Shown here one piece after another: positions 37,421 to 49,700 of a DNA stretch of 64,000 nucleotides. A program made the translations under genes and the position numbers. Within the stretch, counting starts at the first letter, position 1, and each line of letters begins with the position of its first letter. A model generated the notes under the pieces. The model was not told where the DNA came from. It was given only the letters and a program-made list of their open reading frames with translations, and did not search any database. This DNA comes from Sinonovacula constricta (taxonomy: Eukaryota > Mollusca > Bivalvia > Cardiida > Solecurtidae). The stretch spans positions 5,238,259 through 5,302,258 of the forward strand of contig CM017560.1 of assembly GCA_007844125.1 (NCBI GenBank), in the 5' to 3' direction.

Positions 37421-39664
37421 AAATCCCATTCTGCCGATTTATAGATTTGAAAGGAAAAAACATTTAGAGTTGTTTTCTCACAATTTGTAAATCCTATGAT
37501 TGAGGTTGTGTTCAAAATCGTGTTTTCATTGTATAAAGTATAAGTCTTTGCAGAAAAATGACCAATTTTCCCCGAAACAGGGCGGGGTAGTTTAACAGGT
37601 ATTTGATATCTATTGACAAATTGTCGGAAATCGCTTTGAAATTCTCGCGTCCGTTTAACTTTGTCATTTGAAATGCCTCGACCATCTTGTTGAAAGAAAT
37701 GTTAAAAGCTGTTTCTTTTCACTTCTATTTTACTGACCGGTATCAAGCTTCAAATATATAACTACGTGAAAATCGTGTTGAAGGAAGTTCAAACGTATAT
37801 CTGTCGTTAAGTTTCTCTGAATTTATGCATAAATTACAGTCTTCTAAGTCTTCTATACATTTTTATTTAATCGACTTCAAAGCCGTACTGGAATAGCCAT
37901 TTTTGTCGTGTCGTGGTGACTGTGCAATTTTGCTCACGTGCATTTAAACAATGGAACAAACTACAGCACATCGTACTATTGCTGGAAACTAACAGCCTTT
38001 GTACGCCAGACTTGCATCTTTATAGCACGGTGGCTGACGTAGGTCCGTTGTCCTGTTTCTAGTGTGTGGACAACATTTAATTTATATAATTACGCTGCAA
38101 ATGTCAAGAAAGACACAACTTACATAAACTACATTAGGTATTATCCCTCAGTCGTGGGCATTCAGCTGGTGTAGAGGTTGGCGCACTCAACGAGCTTTGC
38201 AAACAATAGCCATTTTCTAATTAAATTAGGAATGGAACGTCTGGCACGATCCTTGCTCGGCCCTATCCCAGCCAAGGAACTGCGAGTTCAGAAGTTCAAA
38301 GTAATATTTTTGCTTATTACAACTAATTGTAGCCATAATTAAAGGAATAAAATGTTAAGTTGAATGACAACACACTGAAGATTTAATGTTCCATAAGTTG
38401 TTTGTCGCGTAAGTTATACGTCGTAATAGGGCCACACTTTTCTGTAAAGCAGGTGATTAAGTTTGGTGACATAACCACGTGTGTGACATAGCATATTGCG
38501 TTATCAATTAGTCAATGTCTTTGCAATTATCGCTAATCAGTCAATTTTCGCAATATTTCTGCAAACTTGTTAATTACAAAAACTCAAATTATCGCCAATA
38601 ACTTAATAATTACAACAATGAAAAAAATATATATATTCTAAGTCGATTCTGGAACAATTTCTCTTTTATGTTTTCTTCTTTTCTTTTTTTTTTCTCGATC
38701 TTTGGGAAAATCCTTCGTCTAGTGTTATGTTTGTTTATTTAGTAACAATGCGTCTGTTAAATTATTAATGCAGTGCAAGTGCTGAAGACATGGAGGGTAA
38801 GAGTACACACATATCTTCAAAAACAGCTGCAGACCGACAAGTAAAATTTTCAATTATATTTTTCAAAGCGCCACAAAATGTTTAATTAACTATAACTTTT
38901 AATTCTTTTTAAAGTTTCTAGCATTCCGGTTAAATATGTTAAAAGTCTATACACTCTTCAACCCCCTTTTTTGTTCCGTCTTTGATTTGAACATGCTATT
39001 TTGTTGAAGGTACAAACATATGTATCCTTGCATTTCTTTAATAAAATCTTTAATTTGAATCATGGCCGCATGGCATGCAAGCTGGTTATTCTTGCTCAAT
39101 GGACAAGTTTGTAACGGTTCGGGCAGATGCCCTCCGTTGAGATATGAGCGGTTAAACGTTTTATTGTATATAAGTTACAACAACTTATACTAACAACGTA
39201 AACTCTGCCAGTAATATATTTTTACTACACAAGTATATTGTATTTATAAGTATTCAGTCATTTTTGGGAGAAAGATGTCAAAGACGTGTTGAGTACTGAA
39301 CTAAACTGCAGGGCTTTAATAAATGTCAGGTGGTCTAAGGGATGCAACTCCGGTACCTACATGAGTATTGGGTTTAACGTTTGGCCCAATCACGTTACTC
39401 AAGCCGCCGTCTACAATTTATTTTATTTTTATTTTTTTTTAATTTGTTTTTTTTTGGTACGAGTTACGTGACGACTTGTGCAGTAACCTTGGAATTTTGA
39501 GTATTTGTACAAGAACTGGGCAACTTTAAACACGGACTGAAAAGGTGTTGAACCCTCGCACGTATTTTTTTTTATTTCGAGGTCATTAGAAGCTGCGTAA
39601 GGTCGCAAGAAAATCGCAAGGGCAAGTTGCACAAACAAACTGACGAAAATAGGATTCCAGATGT
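37421..39664. other. Intergenic; possible short dispersed repeat
   Basis: No gene seen. GTGGTCTAAGGGATGCAACT...ACATGAGTATTGG near 39330 resembles GTGGTCTAAGGGAAGTAATC...ACATGATTATTGG near 41611, probably a dispersed repeat. A tRNA-like piece at about 38165-38290 is too degraded to call. Confidence 0.4.
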
Positions 39665-39835
39665 ATGTATGTCCCGATTCGACTCCCGCTGGGGGTGACG
39701 GACTTAATTTGGGAAGGTCTTCCAGCTGATCTGCAGTGCGCCGGTGCTACCACTCAGACGTTTGTCTACGGTCTTCCTCCACCTGGACTTCACCACAACG
39801 TTCATAATTGGTTGCTTTGGTGTATTTCGAAAACA
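39665..39835 (+). repeat. tRNA-derived SINE, family B, copy 1
   Basis: CGATTCGACTCCCG (degraded B box) followed by GGGGGTGACGGACTTAAT, GGGAAGGTCTTCCAGCT. The same order of blocks is seen at 63885-64000, where the B box is intact (GGGTTCGAGTCCCG). Confidence 0.7.
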
Positions 39836-39989
39836 AAACAAAAACATGTGTGACCTAAATCGAGTGACGTTACTTATGTATCGAATGACAGCTCGTGCGG
39901 ATTTCGCAACTGTTTAAACGCAAGTCTACGAGCATATTCGTACGATTCTGTAATTTCTACGGTCACCGCATGGGTTATGGTAACAAAAC

Positions 39990-40930
39990 AGCATCGAAAC
40001 CAATAACAGCAGCGAAAACAAATAACATGAGAGCAAGCAATTACAGCAGCGGAAACAAATACCATGAGAGCAAGCAATAACAGTACGAAGTGAAAGCAAT
40101 AACAAGAGAAGGCACAACAAAACCGGATAACATGAGAGTAAGAAATAGTAGCTTTGGAGACAATAACGGCTGTGGAAGCATAAACAAAAGCGCAATCAGT
40201 TAAATCAGTTGATGCAATAACATGTCACTGAAGTCAGTAACAATAGCAGCGGAATCAAAAAAACATAGTATTCGATAACAGCCTCGAAATCAAATACAAG
40301 GGCGCAAGCAAAAACAGCAGTGGTAGAAATAGCAAGAGAGCAAGCAATAACAGAGCCGAAAGCAATAACAGGAGAGCAAACATGAAAAGCAATAGTAACC
40401 CATGTATATCTTTCAGCAAATGAAGAAAACGACAGAATGGCAAGAGATAACAGCTGCGGAAGCAATAACAGCTAAGCAATAACAGTATGTGCCAGTAGAA
40501 GCAATAACAAGAAAGCAAGCAAACATCATTAGTCAGCATTAGTAGCAATTTCAACAGAGCAACAGTTCAAGCAATAACAAGCCAAAACAATTGTACAACC
40601 AATGACAATACAAGTAGAACAGTTTTCAATAACAACAGAGCAAACATTAACAACGTCTGAGGAAAACAGCGTATCAAGCAATAACAGCAATTCGCACAAA
40701 GCAGTGAAACCACTAGGAGCCATGGAAGCAATTGCGAATAAATAAGCAATAACAATATTAAATACGTTAAAGTAATGTCATCGATAATAATAGAGCAAGC
40801 AAAACCAGCTTTCAATAGAACAAGCATTAACAACATCGGAAGAAAACAGCATATGAAGGAATAAAAGGAAAAGGCACAAAACACCACTGGAAGAAATGAC
40901 AGTAGTGGACACAATTACAAAAAGGCTAAG
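39990..40930. repeat. Degenerate A-rich tandem repeat (GCAATAACAG core)
   Basis: AGCAATAACAG, often with CAGCGGAA or GAGAGCAAGC between, recurs irregularly across about 0.9 kb. Intervals vary, so no unit length can be fixed. The overlapping minus-strand frames rich in Leu, Cys and Ser are by-products of this composition. Confidence 0.75.
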
Positions 40931-41982
40931 CTGGAATAAAAAAAGAATTAAATTTGTCTACAGTTATAATCTACATCAGCTGACAGATTATACATATAAA
41001 GTCCGTACATATAGAAAGGGTGTAGTTCGAACAACAGTTGATTAACTGCATGTCCTTCATTGTGTGTTGTTTAAACCATTTGTCTAGATGCACACATGAT
41101 TGCTGGGTAAAATACTAACCGCGCAATGACACATGGTGTCAGGATTATTAAGGTATTACATTTGTTCGCAACATATCTACTCTTTCCGTGTAAGCCGGAT
41201 TCTCGGTCCGTGCTTTGTGCAATTAAAACACTATTTTGGCAAGCATTTATTACAAGTGTCTAGATTTACCGGGACATGCATGGACGAGACAATGAAAGAT
41301 CGAAATGATGAACACATCCTTTATGAATGTCCAATCAAACATTACTGAATGACGCAAGATATTCAAATGGTATATTTCATTAGTATGGTATAAACATATA
41401 AGATTTCATGAAAAGTGCTCAGTACAGTTATCCTACGACAGAAGATGAATCGCTTACGTTCGACGTTCATTACGGGATGAGGGATTAAACAGGGCGGTGT
41501 GACGCCTTAACAACTGCATATCCATAAAACAACATATGCACATGTGCGATAGCGAAATGTTGATGTTTTTCCGTTGAAAAAGAAGCTCTCGTGTATTTAC
41601 TTGAGCACACGTGGTCTAAGGGAAGTAATCCATTCGCCCACATGATTATTGGAGGTTAGATTGGTTGCATACCTTGTCACATTTTTTTAAGTTGCGATCA
41701 GCCTTGTATTTGAAGATCTGTTAAACCGTACAATTATTTGACAGTGTATAATTGTTTTATGATACAGTTGTTTGTAATAATGATAACAATGATTTATGAG
41801 TTGCAATAATGAGTATATGTCATATACATCAGGCAATATCATGAAACCTTGTTACCATATTATTTTAATTGTAGAAAAAATTAAAACATATAGGAGGGTC
41901 ATTTTGAAAATTCCTATAAGAATTCTTAGAGGATTATAAAGCCGCTCTTATTTGTTAAAACCTGATTATATCCTCTAGGAAA
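40931..41982. other. Intergenic, no gene recognised
   Basis: A plus-strand frame at 41133-41348 ends with DEHILYECP, faintly like a LINE C-terminal knuckle, but it is too short to call. Confidence 0.4.
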
Positions 41983-42147
41983 ATGTATTTTATAGTCTAG
42001 CACAGGTATTTGTAAATGTATTTTATAGTCTAGCACAGGTATTTGTAAATGTATTTTATAGTCTAGCACAGGTATTTGTAAATGTATTTTATAGTCTAGC
42101 ACAGGTATTTGTAAATGTATTTTATAGTCTAGCACAGGTATTTGTAG
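41983..42147. repeat. 33-bp minisatellite, 5 units
   Basis: ATGTATTTTATAGTCTAGCA followed by CAGGTATTTGTAA, five near-identical units. The minus-strand repeat peptide (LDYKIHLQIPV) is a by-product. Confidence 0.95.
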
Positions 42148-43606
42148 TGCATTGGTAAATAACCTATGAAACAGTTTGACTTTGGATTCATGAAAAAATC
42201 AAATGACGACATGTATGGGTATTGGTGTGGGGAGAAAGGGTTAAGTATAAAATCAAACGGTCTTCAAAAAAAACTGTCCATTCACCAAATTGAGTGGACG
42301 GATCTGTACTTGGAGTTGAGAGCAGCAGGTAGATTTTTTGTTCAGCCGACATCTTAAATTTGACTGTTTTGTGTACAAGTATAAAAAGTAGAAAAAATCC
42401 ATACATGTAAAAAAATTACAACGTATACAATGTGCTTGGCAATCATAGAAGGCCACAGTATCCTTACTTATGGTGAGATGGAGAAAGCATATCCCACCCA
42501 TACCAGTACAAAAACAGTAAATCTTTTTTCCCCTTCATCATGCAAGACAAATAAGTTTCATTACCTGTCATAAACCGACACAATTTAATTGTAAAGGAAA
42601 AACAGTTTTATATTAAATGTTTGTTAAATATTTTTTTCTATGAATTGAGTTTGTCCGATATAAACCTACAGCACACCTGTCCATGATTTGTGTTGGTTTA
42701 AATATTTATTTTTTGGACAAACTAGATTGTCACAAGTTTTAATGTAATTTTTCAGCCTGTAAATGAACATTTCAGTATAAAGAGATTTCAATAGGTCCAC
42801 ACTTATGCCCGCTGCAATAGCTTGGCACTTTCTTATTACATCTCTAAACAATGTATAATACTAGCATTACAACAAAACTGCTTATAATAAATCATATTTA
42901 TTCTTTTAAAAACAAATACAACACACAATTAAAATTTAATAAGGTAAAAATAATATCTTTTTAATAAGAAATGTAAAAATAAACAATAAAGCCATTTAAG
43001 CAACATATAAAAAGTAATCTCAGCCATGTTTGTAAACAAAGTATGTAAATAAATTACCTCATATTAAAGTGGTCAGTTTGTTTCTCTCTTTAAGAGAATG
43101 CAACGTAAGCTGATAGTTATTAAAAATACTATCCTGACAGTCTGCTAATTCTGATGTTTTTTGTTACCTTATATCTAATTGTTACAAACTTTGTTTTCTG
43201 CGATTTTACTGTCATTCTTACAAATTATTATTATAATTATTATACAAAGATAAAATTGTGTTGCTCACTTTTTGAATCAATTGTTAAAATATTAAACAAT
43301 GATATTAAAATGTCAAAACGATTCAACCAGCTACATGAAATCCGTTCTTGACTTTCTTCATTACACTGCGAAATTGGTGATTAAAAGGTTTTGATTTTTT
43401 AAAATAATTTACACATATCAGCAAAACAGGCAAATATTACAAAACATAAGCACAGAAAATAACATAACTAACACAATTTGCTTTGAAGCTGGTTAAGATG
43501 GGTTATTTTTATAAAACAAAACATATACTTAAAATATTTTATCAAAAAAACAAAATAAGCTTTTTATCTTCTTTGAGGAGTCATTAAAATATCAACACTA
43601 CAGGAG
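42148..43606 (-). other. Probable 3' untranslated region and flank of the SLC49A4 homologue
   Basis: A+T-rich with no other gene. Reading from the stop at 43607 downwards on the minus strand, AATAAA signals occur at about 42897 and 42705. The transcript end is therefore probably within 1 kb of the stop, but this cannot be settled from sequence alone. Confidence 0.4.
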
Positions 43607-43743
43607 TTAGGAGTTGTCCCTCTTGTTGTCCTCTTCAACCTCAAGGTCAATATCGAGACGGTTATAATCCTGTTTCATGAGTAACAACACCGGTACACAG
43701 ACAAATATAGATCCCACAAGACTCCAATTCTCCCACATTGTGC
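43607..43743 (-). CDS. SLC49A4: SLC49A4 homologue, coding exon 13 and stop
   Basis: 137 bp. Acceptor CCTTGCAG, TAA stop at 43607-43609. TM12 (VGSIFVCVPVLLL) and an acidic cytosolic tail (LDIDLEVEEDNKRDNS). Confidence 0.93.
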
Positions 43744-46700
43744 CTGCAAGGAGACATTTACCATCATTAAACAAACTGAGAAAATGTTTAATATTGTCCG
43801 ATACTAATGTACACAAGGATTACACAATATGTAGTGCATATTTACCCTATATGCTGTATTATGAAGAATAAGAGACACAATCAGATATTTCTGTTAGCTC
43901 GTTAGTTACCTGTTTCTTATCTTGATTGTTTTGTTTTTGCTAAAAATTGTTCTAAATCATACTAAACTATAATGTCAAAATCTGTGTCAATTTGAATAAT
44001 AAATATTTTCACAATTTGACAAAGTTGTAGAGGGGGTTTAAATGTCCACTGTAAAACTCATACTTAGCTCAAATAGTTGATAACTTGCTAGAAAACATAA
44101 TAGATATGGACAGTCACATACCTATGTTTGGAATCATCTGCACTCCCAGGAACACTAAAGCTGCAATATTGTTGACGAGTGTAAGAACAAGAGTTGTCAC
44201 CCCTTCAGCGACAGGGTATGTCACCTCACAGGCACTCTCAAAGAACAGTGGTGTGCATGCGCCTAGGCAGATGCTGCCCACAATGTAGATGGAGTAGATT
44301 ATTGCTGAAATTATATAATTGAATGATATGAAACAACCATCATGTAAATTTATGTGCATGCACTTGTGAAAGCAAAAGAGAAATGGTGAGGGTTCTTTAC
44401 AAATCTACCTACCCTGCACCATATATAACTACACCTTAAGGCTGCATGATCCAGTTATTGGGCTTTTCTATCCATTCATTCAAATTTAGTACACAAAAAA
44501 TGTCTGTTTTTTAAAACTTTATTGTCTTCAAAATAGACTCAATTCAATTAATGTGTGAGTAGATATTTGGCATTTAATGATAAAAAGGTGTCAAGGTCAT
44601 TCTGATTTTCTAGTTATGGACAATAAAGGGATTTTCTCTATGTTTTGAAATACTCCCCTCCCCACCACCTCATTTCTATCTCTTCAGATGGTTTGTAGTA
44701 TTTCTCAGACATGAATATGAAATAATGTGTTCCGCAAATGACAGCGGCCACTTACCTGGGTCATCAGGAACTATATTGACCAATGTGAATGCAAACACAA
44801 GGAAGCTCCCACCCCCAGCTAGGAATAATAAGATAAGGAACCACTTGAGATGCCGGGCAAATATATCTGCTCCTCTGGAAAATAAAGCAAATATACATAT
44901 TTCTGGAAGCACTTGTATAAAATATTACAATGATACAATATATCAACACATGATGGTAAGTTAAAATGGAATTTTTATTCATGCTTTATTCATAGTTTTA
45001 AAGATATGGACATGTGTGTTTGAGTCTAAATACATTGGTGGCATGCTAACACGTCAGATTATTTCTTATGAAAGAATGAATAAATGGAGCCACAAAAACA
45101 TAGACAAACACAGTGAGGCATAGACAAACACACAATTACAATATGGAATGGCCATGCTAAAAGCTAAGTTATAATAACAATGCTTACACATGTTTAGCAA
45201 GAAGATTATAGAAAAAGCATTACAAATAACACTTATTTGGTTTCTTACAAAGATCTCTGAGTGCAAGGCACATGTTAATATTATAACTGAGGTTTAACCA
45301 ATACAGTTACTTTACCTTACAACAATGCATGATTCAGTGCAGCCAGCAATATTACCAACAGAGAGAAATTACTTGGCAATGCTGTGAAGCAAAATGTATG
45401 ACCAACATAGGGACATTATCTGGTAACATGCTATGAAGCTAGCTATATTACCAACACAGGGACATTGCCTGGTAACATGCTATGAAGCTAGCTATATTAC
45501 CAACACAGGGACATTGCCTGGTAACATGCTATGAAGCTAGCTATATTACCAACACAGGGACATTGCCTGGTAACATGCTATGAAGCTAGCTATATTACCA
45601 ACACAGGGACATTGCCTGGTAACAGGCTATGAAGCTAGCTATATTACCAACACAGGGACATTGCCTGGTAACATGCTATGAAGCAAGCTATATTACCAAC
45701 ACAGGGACATTATCTGGTAACATGCAGTGCAGCAAGCGATATTACCAACAAAGGGACATTACCTGGCAACATGCTATAAAGCTAGCTATATTACCAACAC
45801 AGGGACATTGCCTGGTAACATGCAGAGCAGCAAGCGATATTACCAACACAGGGACATTATCTGGTAACATGCAGTGCAGCAAGCGATATTACCAACAAAG
45901 AGACATTACCTGGCAACATGCTATAAAGCTAGCTATATTACCAACACAGGGACATTGCCTGGTAACATGCTATGAAGCTAGCTATATTACCAACATAGGG
46001 ACATTATCTGGTAACATGCAGTGAAGCTAGCTATATTACCAACACAGGGACATTGCCTGGTAACATGCTATGAAGCTAGCTATATTACCAACACAGGGAC
46101 ATTGCCTGGTAACATGCAGTGAAGCTAGCTATATTACCAACACAGGGACATTGCCTGGTAACATGCAGTGAAGCTAGCTATATTACCAACACAGGGACAT
46201 TGCCTGGTAACATGCAGTGCAGCAAGCGATATTACCAACAAAGGGACATTACCTGGCAACATGCTATAAAGCAAGCTATATTACCAACACAGGGACATTA
46301 TCTGGCAACATGCAGTGCAGCAAGCTACATTACGAAGACAGGGACATTGCCTGGTAACATGCTATGAAACTAGCTATATTACCAACACAGGGACATTACC
46401 TAGTAACATGCTATATTACCTAGTAAAGCTAGCTATATTTCCACCACAATGATATTACCTGGCAACATGCAGTGCAGCCAGCTATATTACCAACACAGAC
46501 CTTACCTGGCAACAACGAGAGATGCAGCACAACCGGCAATAATACCCCAGAATCCCAGCCAAGCAGCGGTAGTCTAAATCAGTAATAGAATATAATAAAT
46601 TTAATTCATATATGCTCATTGCCAAATCTAAATCCAACATGTAATAATAATATAAGCGACATTAAACAGAAAAACAACTTAGTTGACATATGACACTTAT

Positions 46701-49700
46701 CTAATTCAATAGTAAACAGACAATTTAGTAAGCATTATGGAATGAGGTCATGGATGGATGTGTTGACCCTTAAATAAAGTACATGTAGTTCTCAGTAAGT
46801 ACATGGACACATGACATTTGTCTAAATCAACAAAGAACAATTTGTTCAATTTGAGTAAAAACAAAACAAGCATGTCTACACTTGTCTACAATATGAGGAT
46901 GATGGTGATGATGAAGAGGATGATAACCTTGAAAATAAAAAAAGCACACTATCTTACACTTTGTACAAAGACTACTTACTAAAATTTTGCTCACATACCT
47001 GTGATATATTGTGACTTTTCAAGTTCACGTCCAAGACCCCCTGCCAGGCCCCTAAGATTCCCAGTGGGAGACCATATGTCAGACAAATCAGCCAGAATGT
47101 GCGGTTGCTGTAGATACAAGTATCAGTTATGAAAGTATTCTTAAAGTACAGATAAAAGATATATAGATTTAGACAGATTTCTACAAAAAACACAAAAAAA
47201 GCTGATATGAAAAGTGTATGAGCTGATATTAAACAAGTGCATTTAAGCAAGAAAAAACTGCATAGTACTTAGCAGTTGTTAGCAAAACTGGAATTTTTTA
47301 GCATAAAGATAAGAAAGATCTTTACTGATAGCTGTTTTTTGTTTGTTTGAGTAACGTTAGTTTAAAATGTTAACTGTATGAATTCTGACTAAAAGTTGAT
47401 ATGTACTCACCCAAGCAGTTTCTTCACTCCTGACTTGAAGGACAGCCTTTCAATGGATGCAGTGGCGCTGGGAGGTTGGGGTGGTTTGGAGGGGAAATAG
47501 GAGAAGAACAGCAGGAAACACAACACAGCAAACCCACATGCTGAAAGGTACAATGACTTTAGTGATTTTGTTAAAGTATAAGGTACAATTAAACCACAAG
47601 AGCAACTTTTTTCTCCAGAATTAATTTTTTCTTTCTTTATTTTAATGTCAAAACCTTGGGAAGCGGGACATCCCACTCCCTGGCATGCGGGACACTTATT
47701 TCAGAATCTATTTACAAATTTAGACCTTTTTAATCCTCGCTACGTGGGACAGCACCAAGCAGTCCAGTAATACAAGTGTCATTAATTAGTTTATCATGCT
47801 TGCAAACACCGCTTGAGTGAACAAGATTGTTTGCACACTTTATGCCTCTAAATTACAACATTTCCAATTCATTTACCATAATTGTAAAGCAGTCGGCAAT
47901 TTGTTTGATGTTTACAACTGATACCGGACCGCAAGTTAAATATGTTAATCATTAAGCTGTTTATTTCATTAAACAATTGTTATTGTTTTACAATAAATAA
48001 AACAAGTAGCTGCTGTCACTTCTGTTGTGTAAAAAGCTTTAAGTATAAATTTTTAAACAGAAAACATCACAATCATCATACGATGAGTCATCAAAAAAAG
48101 ATGTACTCTCTCAAAGAAAAGATCTCTCTTATTAAAGAGAGTTTTGGTCAATCTTGGCACATTTTAGCTGAAAAGGAATTGGTAAATCTTTCTTGATTTT
48201 TTTAGGGTGCATAAAATTTTCTTTAAGTTAACTTTTCTTTCTGGACTTACTTTTATGTTAAATTTCTTGTACAGCAAATAATAAACACAGAAAATCTACT
48301 TTATTTCAATTATAATTATAACCTTGTGAAAAATGAATAAAATCTAAATATAAAATATACTTTCAAGGTGGTCTCAGACAACTAAAATAAAAGTTCCCTT
48401 TACACTAAAGAGTCAATTATCCAACACTATTACAGGTATATGACCATGGATATCCAAGTACCCCTTCCACCTAAGAGCCAGTTATATGTTTCTGTAACTG
48501 GTATATGACAATGACACACATTCACTAAATATTTTACTACATGTTTCATAATTATCTTACCTCCATGGGCAAAGGTGCCTAGACATATTGTTAGCTAGTG
48601 CAGACCCTGATCAGACAGATCCTGCTGGAGCTAGCTGATCTGGATCTACACTTTTTGTCTAAGCCTGAACAAATAAGCAGGTTAAGAATCATAGTTTGTT
48701 TAACACTCACAGTAGTACATATACATCATGATATTGTGCCGATCTGTGTCCATGTCATATTCTGAAATAAAAATGTAACATGTCTAAATATCAACTTTAC
48801 ATCCAATTACATTTAATTGGAAAAGAATGAAAAAGATACTCATGGAGAACTGCAAGTCAAACTTGACATCATAAAATACATGTAATAATATAACTAACAT
48901 CTGTATATGTGCAAACAACAACAGTATTAACATGAACAAATTTCTTGTTTTGTTTTTTTTTAAGTCTCATTCCTTTAACAATTATACAAATACAGTCAGT
49001 GACATTTGGTTATATTTATAATAAATTGAAATATAAATAATAACACCTGGAAATGAACTTTATACTAAACAAGTGAATCAAGAGATAAACATGGCATTAA
49101 AAATCAACCTATTAAGTTAGCATTGTTATGTCCCTGTTTAAAGCTAGAGAAAAGATATCGCTGGAATAATACCTGGCAATATGGTGGTGTTTCCTGGTAA
49201 TATAGTTGTCAGCTCATACATGCCGGGCTGGTCACTGAATCAGAACACACACATACAATAAATAATTCTATTTTACTTGATTCTCCATCATAATATTTTA
49301 TGATTTTGCATAATTATGGTTCTTGCGTCTTAAGAAAATACATCTTCAGTTAACTAGGGCTTTCACAGGAAAGTGTGCTCAGCTATTTAAGATCTTGTAA
49401 GTATGATGTAAGTTTGATAGTCATGGCCCACAAAATTTAAACCTGCCCGTATATGCTCCACAACTTCTAAGTCAATCCATGGCAAAATTAAAAATAAACA
49501 TGTCCTGGAACTATCAAACTTGATTATTTTGGTAGCTATGATCAACAGATAAAACAAATCACCTTCTTAGGTTTTTATAATAATGAATGTTCAGCAAAAA
49601 TATCTTTTAATGAGGACAGAAATATACAACAAGAATACTTACGTCACGTTACTGGATGGGGTAGTTGATATAGGAACTCTTGAGATCTTGTTGTCTGGTA

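Noticed and set aside
39926..40914. Several Leu/Cys-rich ORFs resembling membrane proteins
   Set aside because: They arise from the degenerate GCAATAACAG tandem repeat on the opposite strand.
45629..46367. 131- and 82-codon plus-strand ORFs in the 49-bp array
   Set aside because: They run antisense within an intron of the transporter gene and are frames through the satellite; 49 is not a multiple of 3, so the repeat peptides cycle through frames.
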